DNA from: Ramlibacter sp.
Lineage (GTDB): Bacteria; Pseudomonadota; Gammaproteobacteria; Burkholderiales; Burkholderiaceae_C
Reading direction: 5' to 3'
Assembly (NCBI GenBank): GCA_019635415.1
Contig: JAHBZN010000001.1
Coordinates: 1 to 64,000 of the forward strand
DNA length: 64,000 nt
Position 1 is the stretch's first letter, and the number at the start of each line of letters is the position of its first letter. Position numbers and translations under genes: made by a program. Under the pieces are notes generated by a model. It was not told the origin of the DNA. It made no database searches and saw nothing but the letters and a program-made list of their open reading frames with translations. Below, piece after piece: positions 53,218-61,774 of this stretch.

Positions 53218-54762
53218 TTACACGGTCACGGGCTCCGCCACGTTGGCGCGTTCGGCCGCTGCCGCCACGGCCGTGGCGCTCTCGGGCTTGTTCATGAGAG
53301 GCGCCTGCCAGAGCTTCATCGTGGCGAAGTTGTCGCTCTTGATGCGCAGGCCAACGCCCGTGATCGGCTTGCCCGCGCCGGCGTCGGGGGTGAAGTCCAC
53401 TTCCGGCGTGGATTTCTGGTGCTTGGTGTCACCGCAGTAGTAGGTGTTGATCACACTGCCCAGGAAGGTCGGCTTGAGGTTGTCGTCGGCGGGATTGAGC
53501 ATCTGGTAGTGCAGCCAGATGGCCGACACCGCGCTGTTCGTGCAGGTGAAGCCCATGCCGGTGACGGCCACGCCGCGCTGCTGGGTGGCCGAGGGAATGT
53601 CGGCCACGCGCTGGTAGTTGGACTGGTTGTAGACGCTGTTGTCGTCCGTGATCCAGGTCAGCGAGTTGTCGTCGAGGTTGAGCACGCGCAAGGCCAGGCG
53701 GGACACGTTGTCACTGTGGGCCGCGCAGGCCACGCCGACGATCACCTGCGCCGGGTCGGTGAGGACGATCTGCTTTTCGAGGTTGTCCTTGCTGCTGCCC
53801 TTGGCATAGAACGACGACTGCTGGCTCGGGTCCCATTGCAGCGTATTCATCATCGGCGGGGTGGACGACAGCATGTCGCGCACGCAGGCTTCGATGGCCG
53901 CCTGACGGGCCGGGTCCTGGGCCAGCAGCCACAGCGGGGCCAGCGAGTACTTGTTGAAGTTGACCAGCGCGAAGTCGCCCTGGCTCATCAAGGCTGCGGC
54001 CCAGGGCTGGTAGCCTTGCTGCAATTGATCGGGGCTGCCGCCCTTGGCTTCGAAGTGGCCGTTGCTCTGCTCGGTGGTGGCCACGTTGTCGGTCTGCACC
54101 GAGGTGGACATGGAACCGTTGACGAAGGCCAGGTAGTTGGCGCTGACCTTGGCCGCCGCGGCCGTCTGGGTTTCGACCGAGTAGCGGGAAATGCTTTGCG
54201 AATAGTTCAGCGCGCCGCCAAAGACGCCGGACTTCAGGAAAAACGCCCCGTACTTGGCGACGAGGTTGGCTGGCGTCATGTCGCCGTCGATGTCATTTTT
54301 GGCGTCGCCCGTCAGGTATTTGTCGCGCAGCTCCGATATTTCGGGCAACGTGACGCTGTAGGACTGGATCAGGCCCATGTGGGTCAGCGAGTAAAAGCTG
54401 GTGCTGGTGCGGTAGGTGGTGTCGAAGCTGGCATCCACCGAACCGGAAAAGCCTTCGTACCAGCCGCCGGCCTGCGCGCTGACGTTCAGGTGCAGCTGGA
54501 AATCGGTCACCGACTGGGTGGTCTGCTCGATCATCTGCGAGTTGTTGAGCTGGATCACCGAAATCGAGTTCGGAAATCCGTAGGTCGTGCCGGCAATGGT
54601 GATGATGCCAGGCGCCGGGTCGGCGGCCGGGTCGTATTCTGACAGGTCAAAATTGAACAGAGTCCCCAATGAAACGACGGACCGGGTATCGGCGTAGTAC
54701 CCGGTGACGTCGTAGTTTTGGCCCATGCTTTCCAGGCCTGGCAGCTTTCGGTTGACGGTCAT
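53218..54762 (-). CDS. Bacterial MACPF (perforin-like) domain protein
   Basis: 514 residues, no signal peptide. The N-terminus KLPGLESMGQNYDVTGYYADTRSVV resembles the opening of MACPF domains (GLxxLGxGYDVxGxYAD). At 171-183 YGAFFLKSGVFGG aligns base-for-base in length with the MACPF signature YGTHY-x5-GG, though the central Thr-His is replaced by Ala-Phe. The ~160 C-terminal residues are beta-rich and could bind a target surface. MACPF proteins oligomerise into membrane pores or act as non-lytic adhesins. An excellent ribosome-binding site (AGGAGG) precedes the ATG at 54762. Standing alone; export route unknown. Confidence 0.78.
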   Translation of the reverse strand: MTVNRKLPGLESMGQNYDVTGYYADTRSVVSLGTLFNFDLSEYDPAADPAPGIITIAGTTYGFPNSISVIQLNNSQMIEQTTQSVTDFQLHLNVSAQAGGWYEGFSGSVDASFDTTYRTSTSFYSLTHMGLIQSYSVTLPEISELRDKYLTGDAKNDIDGDMTPANLVAKYGAFFLKSGVFGGALNYSQSISRYSVETQTAAAAKVSANYLAFVNGSMSTSVQTDNVATTEQSNGHFEAKGGSPDQLQQGYQPWAAALMSQGDFALVNFNKYSLAPLWLLAQDPARQAAIEACVRDMLSSTPPMMNTLQWDPSQQSSFYAKGSSKDNLEKQIVLTDPAQVIVGVACAAHSDNVSRLALRVLNLDDNSLTWITDDNSVYNQSNYQRVADIPSATQQRGVAVTGMGFTCTNSAVSAIWLHYQMLNPADDNLKPTFLGSVINTYYCGDTKHQKSTPEVDFTPDAGAGKPITGVGLRIKSDNFATMKLWQAPLMNKPESATAVAAAAERANVAEPVTV

Positions 54763-54887
54763 TGTTTTCCTCCTGACGTTTGTACTGCGGTGCTTGAAAG
54801 AAGGGCGCCCCACCGCGGCAGGCGGGGACCAGTCTAGCCAGAGGCGTCGCGGCGGGACAGCGTTAAAGCTGTGAACTGTTTCCCATG

Positions 54888-54910
54888 CGCCTGTGTGTTT
54901 TCCACAGGCG
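54888..54910. other. Stem-loop downstream of amn
   Basis: CGCCTGTG and CACAGGCG, perfect 8-bp arms around 7 bases, 37 bases after the amn stop on the minus strand. No T-run, so it is a weak terminator candidate. Confidence 0.35.
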
Positions 54911-54946
54911 TTTCAAACGCCGCCGTTCGCAGGGGTAGCGCCCGTG

Positions 54947-56473
54947 CTACTGGAATGCCACCTCAGCAAAGCTGCGCAGCTTGCGGCTGTGCAGGCGTTC
55001 CACGCCGCCGTCGCGCAGGATCTCGATGGCGCGCATGCCGATGCGCAGGTGCTGGTCCACGCGCTCGCGGTAGAAGTGGTTGGCCATGCCGGGCAGCTTG
55101 ATCTCGCCGTGCAGCGGCTTGTCGGAGACGCACAGCAGGGTGCCGTAGGGCACGCGAAAGCGGAAACCATTGGCCGCGATGGTGGCGCTTTCCATGTCCA
55201 GGGCCACGGCGCGGCTCTGGCTGAAGCGGCGCTGCGGCTCGTTGCCGGGCAGCAGTTCCCAGTTGCGGTTGTCGGTGGAGGCCACGGTGCCGGTGCGCAT
55301 GATGCGCTTGAGGTCGGCGCCGCGCGCCTGGGTCACGTCTTCCACGGCCTGCTCCAGCGCGAGCTGGATTTCGGCCAGCGCGGGAATGGGCACCCACAGC
55401 GGCAGTTCCTCGTCCAGCACATGGTCCTCGCGCACATAGGCATGGGCCAGCACGTAGTCGCCCAGTTGCTGGCTGTTGCGCAGCCCCGCGCAGTGGCCCA
55501 GCATCATCCACGCGTGCGGGCGCAGCACGGCAATGTGGTCGGTGATGGTCTTGGCGTTGGCCGGCCCCACGCCGATGTTGACCATGGTGATGCCGCTGCG
55601 GTCCTCGCGCACCAGGTGGTAGGCCGGCATTTGCGGCAGGCGCGGCGGTGGCACGCCGTGCGTGTGTTCCAGGAACGCACCGAGCTCGCCTTCCAGCCGG
55701 GCTGGCGCGCCGCTGCGCCGCGTGACCACGTTGCCGGGCTCGATGAAGGCCACGTAGCCGCTGCCCGGCTTGCGCATTTCCTCGTGGCCCAGACGCACGA
55801 ATTCGTCGATGTAGAACTGGTAGTTGGTGAACAGCACGAAGTTCTGGAAGCCCTCGGGCGCCGTGCCGGTGTAGTGGCGAAGCCGTTGCAGCGAGTAGTC
55901 GACCCGCGCCCCCGTGAACAGGGCGAGCGGCTGGGCTTCGCCCGGGCGGGCTTCCCAGGTGCCGTTGGCGATGCCGTCGTCCATGGCGGTCAGGTCGGGC
56001 AGGTCGAACACGTCGCGCATCAGCAGGCGGCGCTGCGGGCTCAGCGTGCCTTCGATGTGGTCGTTCTCGGCGAACGAGAAATGGATGGGGATGGGCTGCG
56101 TGCTGGTGCCCACTTCCAGTTCCACTCCGTGGTTTTGCAGCAGCAGGGTGAATTGCTCCAGGTAGTAGTCGGCGTACAGGTCGGGGCGGGTCAGCGTGGT
56201 CTCGAACCGGCCCGGTCCGGCGACAAAGCCGTAGCTCAGGTGGGCGGCGTCCTGGGGGCTCAGGCGGGCCACGGTGTCGGTGTGGATGCGCACGAAGGGG
56301 TAGCAGGCCCGCACGTGGCCCGGCAGGGTTTCACCCGCCACGAAGCGCAGCATCGCGTCGCGCAGGTGCTCGATCTGCTGCTGGTAGATGGCACGGACCT
56401 GCGCCAGGGCGGCGGCAGGGTCTGAAAAACGGCTCGGTGCGATGAAGGGGGGCAGGTAGGGCATGCCACACAT
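54947..56473 (-). CDS. amn: AMP nucleosidase
   Basis: About 508 residues. N-terminal regulatory domain (RACYPFVRIHTDTVARLSPQDAAHLSYGFVAGPGRFETTLTRPDLYADYYLEQFTLLLQNHGV) and a C-terminal nucleoside-phosphorylase-like catalytic domain (TMVNIGVGPANAKTITDHIAVLRPHAWMMLGHCAGLRNSQQLGDYVLAHAYVREDHVLDEELPLWVPIP, AVALDMESATIAANGFRFRVPYGTLLCVSDKPLHG). It splits AMP into adenine and ribose-5-phosphate. The start is uncertain among GTG 56488, ATG 56473 and ATG 56464; 56473 has a GAGG nine bases upstream. Confidence 0.94.
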   Translation of the reverse strand: MCGMPYLPPFIAPSRFSDPAAALAQVRAIYQQQIEHLRDAMLRFVAGETLPGHVRACYPFVRIHTDTVARLSPQDAAHLSYGFVAGPGRFETTLTRPDLYADYYLEQFTLLLQNHGVELEVGTSTQPIPIHFSFAENDHIEGTLSPQRRLLMRDVFDLPDLTAMDDGIANGTWEARPGEAQPLALFTGARVDYSLQRLRHYTGTAPEGFQNFVLFTNYQFYIDEFVRLGHEEMRKPGSGYVAFIEPGNVVTRRSGAPARLEGELGAFLEHTHGVPPPRLPQMPAYHLVREDRSGITMVNIGVGPANAKTITDHIAVLRPHAWMMLGHCAGLRNSQQLGDYVLAHAYVREDHVLDEELPLWVPIPALAEIQLALEQAVEDVTQARGADLKRIMRTGTVASTDNRNWELLPGNEPQRRFSQSRAVALDMESATIAANGFRFRVPYGTLLCVSDKPLHGEIKLPGMANHFYRERVDQHLRIGMRAIEILRDGGVERLHSRKLRSFAEVAFQ

Positions 56474-56574
56474 TGTGCAATGCCTCACGCTTTGTGCCGG
56501 TTTGTAGCCGTGTCAGCCAAATGCCTACAAGCGCTTACGCGATCCACCGACTCCGGCGCCCCCGGGGCCCTGCC

Positions 56575-56580
56575 TACAGT
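56575..56580 (+). promoter_or_regulatory. -10 box TACAGT before the small gene at 56618
   Basis: CTGCCTACAGT, the same -10 context as at 18903. No convincing -35 was seen. Confidence 0.35.
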
Positions 56581-56617
56581 CGCTCCAAGTCAACACAACT
56601 TCTGCAAGGAACAAGAC

Positions 56618-56881
56618 ATGAGCACTGCCACCCTGACCACGGCCAATCCGTTTGCCCTGATGGTGGAGCCGCAACGCGTGCAGGCCGCCATGGCCCGGTC
56701 CAAGTCACTCAAGAAGCTGGACAACCGCGAATGCCACCCGCTGGACCGCGCCGTGATCCGCAGCGCCAGCGCCGAACTGGCCGCCTGGGACGGCAAGATC
56801 GACCGCAAGACGGTCTATCTGGCCCCCGATGACAACCACAAGGCGCCCATCGTGCGTCCCGGCACCCCGGTGCTGGTCTGA
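56618..56881 (+). CDS. Small conserved hypothetical protein
   Basis: 87 residues (MSTATLTTANPFALMVEPQRVQAAMARSKSLKKLDNRECHPLDR...). No signal peptide or known domain; predicted soluble. AAGGA precedes the ATG at 56618, which is why this start was chosen over the longer open frame from 56480. Similar short proteins with 'NPFALM..P..V..A...S..L..L..R.CRPLD' are, from memory, common in Comamonadaceae. Its stop directly abuts the stop of the convergent glutathione reductase gene. Confidence 0.78.
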   Translation: MSTATLTTANPFALMVEPQRVQAAMARSKSLKKLDNRECHPLDRAVIRSASAELAAWDGKIDRKTVYLAPDDNHKAPIVRPGTPVLV

Positions 56882-58243
56882 TCAGGCGGGCGTGCTGACC
56901 GGCGTGCGCATGGTCACGAATTCCTCGGCCGCCGTAGGGTGGATGCCCACGGTGGCGTCGAACACCGCCTTGGTGGCGCCGGCCTTCATGGCCACGGCAA
57001 AGCCCTGGACGATTTCGCCGGCATCGGCGCCCACCATGTGCAGGCCGACCACGCGGTCGCTGGCGGTATCGACCACCAGTTTCATGTGGGAGCGCTCGCT
57101 GCTGCCCGACATCGTGTGCTTGAGCGGCCGGAATTCGCTCTTGAACACGGTCACCTGCCCGAACCGGGCCCGGGCCTCGGCCTCGGTGTAGCCGACGGTG
57201 CCGATGTTCGGGTGGGTGAAGACGGCGGTGGGGATGAAGTCGTAACCCAGCTTGCGCTGGCCGCTGCCAAACAGGTGGTCCACCAGCACCATGGCTTCGC
57301 CCAGCGCGACCGGGGTGAGCTGGATGCGTGCTGTCACGTCGCCCAGCGCATAGATTGAAGGCACCGAGGTCTGGTAGCCGTCATTCACCTGGATGGCGCC
57401 GCCCTGGCTGAGGGCCACGCCAGCGGCCTCCAGGCCCAGGCCGCGGATCTTGGGGGAACGGCCGGTCGCATAGAGCACCGCGTCGGCTTCGAGCACCTGG
57501 CCATCGAGCAGCGTGACCCGCAGGCCGCTGGGGGTCCGGGCCACGGATTGCACGTCGGTCTTCAGCCGCTGGTCCACCCCGGTCTTGACCATTTCGGCGC
57601 TGACAAAGGCGCGCACATCGTCGTCGAAGCCGCGCAGGATCTGCTCGCCGCGGTACAGCTGCGTCACGCGTGCGCCCAGCCCGTTGAAGATGGAGGCAAA
57701 TTCGCAGGCGATATAGCCGCCACCGACCACGACCAGCCGTGCCGGGAACGGCTCGAGGTCAAAGATGTCGTCCGAGGTGATCACGTGCTCCCGGCCCTCC
57801 AGGTCGGGCACCTGGGGCTGGCCCCCGGTGGCGACCAGCACGTGCCGGGCCGTGAAGCTCTGGCCGTTGACGCGCACCGTGTGCGGTCCGGCCAGTTCCG
57901 CCCAGCCTTGCACGAGGGTCACGCCGGCGCTGCGCAGCAACTGTTCGTAGACGCCATTGAGACGCCGGATCTCCAGCGCGCGGTTCGCCTTGAGGCGCGC
58001 CCAGTCGAAGCGTGGCGGCGTCAGGTCCCAGCCAAAACCGGCCGCTTCCTCGAAGGCCTCCGCATAGTGGGCCGCATAGCTGTAGAGCTTCTTGGGGATG
58101 CAGCCGACGTTCACGCAGGTGCCTCCGAGCGCGCCCGCCTCGGCCAGCGCCACGCGGGCGCCGCGCTGGGCGGCCATGCGCGCGGCGCGCACGCCGCCGC
58201 TGCCACCGCCAATCACGAACAGGTCATGGTCGAATTCCTGCAT
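56882..58243 (-). CDS. gor: Glutathione-disulfide reductase
   Basis: 453 residues: FAD fold DLFVIGGGSGGVRAARMAAQRGARVALAEAGALGGTCVNVGCIPKKLYSYAAHY with the redox disulfide Cys-x4-Cys, NADP fold RLVVVGGGYIACEFASIFNGLGARVTQLYRGEQILRGFD, and the C-terminal dimer interface with LHMVGADAGEIVQGFAVAMKAGATKAVFDATVGIHPTAAEEFVTM carrying the catalytic His. It keeps glutathione reduced with NADPH. A LysR gene and a glutathione S-transferase gene are next to it. Confidence 0.96.
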   Translation of the reverse strand: MQEFDHDLFVIGGGSGGVRAARMAAQRGARVALAEAGALGGTCVNVGCIPKKLYSYAAHYAEAFEEAAGFGWDLTPPRFDWARLKANRALEIRRLNGVYEQLLRSAGVTLVQGWAELAGPHTVRVNGQSFTARHVLVATGGQPQVPDLEGREHVITSDDIFDLEPFPARLVVVGGGYIACEFASIFNGLGARVTQLYRGEQILRGFDDDVRAFVSAEMVKTGVDQRLKTDVQSVARTPSGLRVTLLDGQVLEADAVLYATGRSPKIRGLGLEAAGVALSQGGAIQVNDGYQTSVPSIYALGDVTARIQLTPVALGEAMVLVDHLFGSGQRKLGYDFIPTAVFTHPNIGTVGYTEAEARARFGQVTVFKSEFRPLKHTMSGSSERSHMKLVVDTASDRVVGLHMVGADAGEIVQGFAVAMKAGATKAVFDATVGIHPTAAEEFVTMRTPVSTPA

Positions 58244-58244
58244 T

Positions 58245-59144
58245 TCATCCTTTCAGGGCCGTCAGGTCCTTGAGTTCATCGCGCATCCAGTCGATGAAGG
58301 CGCGCGTGCGCACGGGCAGCAGCCGGGCGTGGGGGTAGATCACGCTGATGGGTCGCGGCGGCTGTTCGAATCTTTCAAGCACGATTCTGAGGCGTTTCTG
58401 CTGGACCAGTGGCGCGACCTGGTAAGACAGGAACATGCCGAAGCCGGCGCCGTCGGCGCAGGCCTGCACGGCGGGCCAGACGTGATTGAAGTCCAGGTTG
58501 CCGCTGACGGCCAGGCGGAACGATTTGCCTCCTTCATGGAATGGCCCCCACGTGGGCGGGCCGAAAGCCATGCGCACGCAGTTGGCTTCCATCAAGTCGC
58601 GCGGATGGACGGGCGTGCCCTGGCGGCGCAGGAACGCCGGACTGGCCACCACGACACGGCGGATGCGGCCCAGGGGTTGGGCCACCAGCGAGGAGTCCTC
58701 CAGCGGGCCGATGCGGATGCCCACGTCGATCCCTTCCTCGAGCAGGTTGACCACCCGGTCCAGCAGCACGAGGCTGCAGTGCATGCCGGGATGCTTCTGA
58801 ACAAAACGGGTCACGGCCGGTGCCACGTACATCTGCCCGAACAGCACCGGTGCGGTCACGCGCAGGTGGCCTGCGGGCGCGCGGGCCCCGGCCGTCAGGG
58901 CTGTTTCCGCGTCGTCCACGGCGGACAACAGCTGGCGGCAGCTGTCCAGGTGGCGCCGGCCCTCCTCGGTCAGCGAAATCCGGCGGGTGGTGCGATTGAA
59001 CAGGCGCACGCCCAGGTGGGACTCGAAGGCGGCCAGCGAGCGCACCACGGCGGGCAGCGACGACTCGAGCGCGCGGGCCGCCGCAGTCAGGCTGCCCTGC
59101 TCGGCGATCTGCACAAAGGTCTGCATGGCGCGTAGCCGGTCCAT
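58245..59144 (-). CDS. LysR family transcriptional regulator
   Basis: 299 residues: N-terminal winged helix (MDRLRAMQTFVQIAEQGSLTAAARALESSLPAVVRSLAAFESHLGVRLFNRTTRRISLTEEGRRHLDSCRQLL) and a periplasmic-binding-like effector domain. Divergently placed from the glutathione S-transferase gene with an AT-rich dyad between (59153-59166); its own stop is one base from the gor start. May control the transferase gene or gor. Confidence 0.93.
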   Translation of the reverse strand: MDRLRAMQTFVQIAEQGSLTAAARALESSLPAVVRSLAAFESHLGVRLFNRTTRRISLTEEGRRHLDSCRQLLSAVDDAETALTAGARAPAGHLRVTAPVLFGQMYVAPAVTRFVQKHPGMHCSLVLLDRVVNLLEEGIDVGIRIGPLEDSSLVAQPLGRIRRVVVASPAFLRRQGTPVHPRDLMEANCVRMAFGPPTWGPFHEGGKSFRLAVSGNLDFNHVWPAVQACADGAGFGMFLSYQVAPLVQQKRLRIVLERFEQPPRPISVIYPHARLLPVRTRAFIDWMRDELKDLTALKG

Positions 59145-59152
59145 GCGCGCAT

Positions 59153-59166
59153 ATTAATCCGTTAAT
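59153..59166. promoter_or_regulatory. Candidate LysR site
   Basis: ATTAA-TCCG-TTAAT inverted repeat just upstream of the lysR start, overlapping a direct repeat TTAATC(C)G. An AT-rich dyad in a divergent lysR promoter is a usual autoregulatory site. Confidence 0.4.
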
Positions 59167-59255
59167 CGGTTCAGTGAAGTGCAAACAGCGCCATTTATCC
59201 CGTTTGATGAAGTAAACACAATCAAGGCCTTGCCATTCAAACCCGAGGCTTCTCC

Positions 59256-59879
59256 ATGGATACCCCCATCAAGCTCCATCGCATGGCCCTGTCGGGCCAT
59301 TGCCACCGCGTGCAACTGTTCCTGTCGCTGCTGGGCCTGCCCGTCACGCTGGTGGATGTGGACCTCGCGCGCGGCGAACACAAGACTCCGCGCTTCCTGG
59401 CCCTCAATCCGTTCGGGCAGGTGCCGGTGATCGAGGAGGGCGATGTCACGCTGGCCGATGCCAATGCCATCCTCGTGTACTTGGAGGCTCGCCATGCGCC
59501 CGGCCAATGGCTGCCGCGCGATCCACTGGGGGCGGCGCGCGTGCAACGCTGGCTCAGCGTGGCGGCGGGGCCCCTGGCTTTCGGCGCTGCCGCCGCGCGC
59601 GTGATTGCGGTGTTTGGCCGCCCGGAGGATCCGGCACCCGCCCAGGCCCGCGCCCATGCCCTGCTTGGCGTGATGCAGTCCGAACTCGCGCACAGCGACT
59701 TCCTGGCCGGTCCCCGGCCCACGCTGGCGGACGTGGCCAACTACAGCTATACCGCCCATGCGCCCGAAGGTGGCGTTTCGCTGGAGGCCTATCCCGCAGT
59801 GCGGGCCTGGCTGGCGCGGATGGAAGCCTTGCCCGGCTTCGTGCCCATGGTCCGATCACCGGTGGGGCTGGCCGCATGA
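59256..59879 (+). CDS. Glutathione S-transferase
   Basis: 207 residues: N-terminal thioredoxin fold (IKLHRMALSGHCHRVQLFLSLLGLPVTLVDVDLARGEHKTPRFLALNPFGQVPVIEEGDVTLADANAILVYLEARH) with the conserved Ser/His region and the E/DAxAI site, then a helical C-terminal domain (GPRPTLADVANYSYTAHAPEGGVSLEAYPAVRAWLARMEALPGF). Detoxifies electrophiles with glutathione. Its stop overlaps the start of the PNPOx-like gene (ATGA). Confidence 0.94.
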   Translation: MDTPIKLHRMALSGHCHRVQLFLSLLGLPVTLVDVDLARGEHKTPRFLALNPFGQVPVIEEGDVTLADANAILVYLEARHAPGQWLPRDPLGAARVQRWLSVAAGPLAFGAAAARVIAVFGRPEDPAPAQARAHALLGVMQSELAHSDFLAGPRPTLADVANYSYTAHAPEGGVSLEAYPAVRAWLARMEALPGFVPMVRSPVGLAA

Positions 59880-60841
59880 GCCCGGGCGGCTACCCGCTGA
59901 TCGAGCGGCCCTTTCACGAGGGCGAGCAGGCCTTGCAGCGGCGCGCGGGCTCGTTCGCCAAGCTGGACGCCATCGGACCGCAGGTGATCCGCAGTTTCAT
60001 GCCCGACCAGCATCGCAGTTTCTTTGCACAGCTGCCCTTCGTGGTGGTGGGGTCGGTGGATGCGGGCGGGCAGCCCTGGGCCTCGTTGCTGGCCGGGCCG
60101 CCGGGCTTTGCGCACTCGCCCGACCCGCAGCAACTGGTGGTGCAGGCGAAGCCCGTGCCGGGCGACCCGCTGGCCGCGGCACTGATGCCCGGCGCGGCGC
60201 TGGGCCTGCTGGGGATCGAGCCCCCGACCCGGCGGCGCAACCGCATGAACGGCCTCGTCAGCGCGGTGGACTCGCAGGGCTTCACGGTGCGGGTGAGCCA
60301 GAGTTTCGGCAACTGCCCCAAGTACATCCAGGCGCGGGAGGGCTGCTACACCGGGCCGGCCATGCCGGGCCCCGTGCAGGAACTGTCCACGCTGGACCCG
60401 GCGGCGCGCCGCCTGTTGCAGGCCGCGGACACGTTCTTCATCGCCACGGCGCATCCCACGGTCAGCGGTGACGCGGCCCAGGGCGTGGACGTGTCACACC
60501 GCGGAGGCAAGCCCGGATTTGTGCAGGTGCTGGACGATGGTTCGCTCGTCGTGCCGGACTTCGTGGGCAACCATTTCTTCAACACCCTGGGCAACCTCGC
60601 GCTGAATCCGCGATGCGGACTGGCGTTCGTCGACTTCGAGCGCGGCGACGTGGTGCAGGTCGCGGCAAACGGGTTCGTGCTGTGGGACGACGAGCACCTG
60701 CGGGACTATCCGGGGGCCCAGCGCCTGCTGCGGTTTGAGGTCCTGGTGGCCCGGCGCCTGGCCACGGCGCTGCCTCTGCGGTGGGGTGAGGCTGAACTCT
60801 CGCCGGTGCTTGCCCCCACCGGTCCCTGGCTCAGCCGTTGA
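59876..60841 (+). CDS. Pyridoxamine 5'-phosphate oxidase-like flavin-binding protein
   Basis: 321 residues. The family pattern HRSFFAQLPFVVVGSVDAGGQPWASLLAGPPGFAHSPD and ADTFFIATAHPTVSGDAAQGVDVSHRGGKPGFVQVLDDGSLVVPDFVGNHFFNTLGNLALNPRCGLAFVDFERGDVVQV shows two split-barrel units, as in the larger PNPOx-like proteins that follow glutathione S-transferases. Likely binds FMN or F420-type flavin and acts in redox/detoxification with the GST. The frame is open further upstream, but the start overlapping the GST stop is coupled. Its end overlaps the convergent gene by 11 bases. Confidence 0.85.
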   Translation: MSPGGYPLIERPFHEGEQALQRRAGSFAKLDAIGPQVIRSFMPDQHRSFFAQLPFVVVGSVDAGGQPWASLLAGPPGFAHSPDPQQLVVQAKPVPGDPLAAALMPGAALGLLGIEPPTRRRNRMNGLVSAVDSQGFTVRVSQSFGNCPKYIQAREGCYTGPAMPGPVQELSTLDPAARRLLQAADTFFIATAHPTVSGDAAQGVDVSHRGGKPGFVQVLDDGSLVVPDFVGNHFFNTLGNLALNPRCGLAFVDFERGDVVQVAANGFVLWDDEHLRDYPGAQRLLRFEVLVARRLATALPLRWGEAELSPVLAPTGPWLSR

Positions 60842-61658
60842 CGGCCTGCAGCCGGGCCGTGGTGCGACGGCTTTGCGGGTCGATGCGGGCGTCGGGGATC
60901 TGATAGGCGCGGTCGTCAAACAGGTCCACGCCGCAGCTCAGGGTCTCGATCCAGGACAGGAAATCGCTGATGGCCTTGCGGCCCTTGATGGGGGCGCCGT
61001 GCTGCGGCACCAGCATGGCGATGTCGAGCTGGCGCGCCATGGCCACCCACAGCCGCAGGATCTTGTTGGACACCATGTAGCGGCGATGGAAACCTTCCAT
61101 GCGCGGGATGTGGGCTTTCAGGTCGGTGACCGGCTCGGCGGCTTCCCGGCCCGTGGTCAATGACACGCCCAGATCGCCGGTGAACAGGATGCGGCTCACC
61201 GGGTCGTAGAAATGGAAGTTCCCCTCCGAGTGCATGAAGTGGGCCGGCAGCAGCCACAGCTCGCTCTGGCCCAGCGGCAGGCGGCCGCCGCTGTCGGGCA
61301 CGCCGATCACGCGGTTCTCGGTCTTGCCGACCTTGGTGAAGTGCGGCGCAAAACGCTCCCAGATGCGCGAGATGACCAGTTGCGCCTGGGTCGAGGTCAT
61401 CCAGCGGTCGAGCGAGGCGATGATGTCGGGGTCGGCGTGGGAGGCGATGATGTAGCTGAGCTTCTGCGGCGAAAAGTGGCGCGACATGGTGAGGAACAGC
61501 TCGTTGAACGCCAGGTTGCCGCCCGGGTCGATCACGGCGCCGGTGCCGTGGTCCACGATCAGGAACTGGTTGGCCTGAACGGCCTGGCCGTCCTCCTCGA
61601 TGAGGTCGGTGAACATCAGGCAGGCGTGGTGGTCGTTGCGGAACAGTTCGATGGACAT
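60831..61658 (-). CDS. MBL-fold ODP (oxygen-binding diiron) protein
   Basis: 275 residues of the metallo-beta-lactamase fold seen in FprA/ROO: GTGAVIDPGGNLAFNELFLTMSRHF, SYIIASHADPDIIASLDRWM (HxDxD), LPAHFMHSEGNFHFYDPVSRILFTGDLG and MLVPQHGAPIKG. These ligands form a diiron centre that reduces O2 or NO, or acts as a sensor. No C-terminal flavodoxin domain, so electrons or signalling must come from a partner. TACAGT on the minus strand (61694-61689) is a likely -10. Confidence 0.88.
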   Translation of the reverse strand: MSIELFRNDHHACLMFTDLIEEDGQAVQANQFLIVDHGTGAVIDPGGNLAFNELFLTMSRHFSPQKLSYIIASHADPDIIASLDRWMTSTQAQLVISRIWERFAPHFTKVGKTENRVIGVPDSGGRLPLGQSELWLLPAHFMHSEGNFHFYDPVSRILFTGDLGVSLTTGREAAEPVTDLKAHIPRMEGFHRRYMVSNKILRLWVAMARQLDIAMLVPQHGAPIKGRKAISDFLSWIETLSCGVDLFDDRAYQIPDARIDPQSRRTTARLQAVNG

Positions 61659-61688
61659 GGTGAGGGGACTCTGCGGGGCGATGCACGG

Positions 61689-61694
61689 ACTGTA
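61689..61694 (-). promoter_or_regulatory. -10 box TACAGT for the MBL-fold gene
   Basis: Minus-strand GCCTACAGT 30 bases upstream of the ATG at 61658, matching other -10 boxes in the window. Confidence 0.35.
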
Positions 61695-61762
61695 GGCAAC
61701 GGTCGGCTGTTTCGCCTTGATGCAGGTCAACCGCACTCACCACCGGTTACAGCGTGCGTCGG

Positions 61763-61768
61763 TATCAT
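61763..61768 (+). promoter_or_regulatory. -10 box TATCAT directly before the MlaE-like gene
   Basis: TATCAT ends six bases before the ATG at 61775, so a transcript from it would be leaderless; no clear -35. Confidence 0.35.
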
Positions 61769-61774
61769 CCCGGG

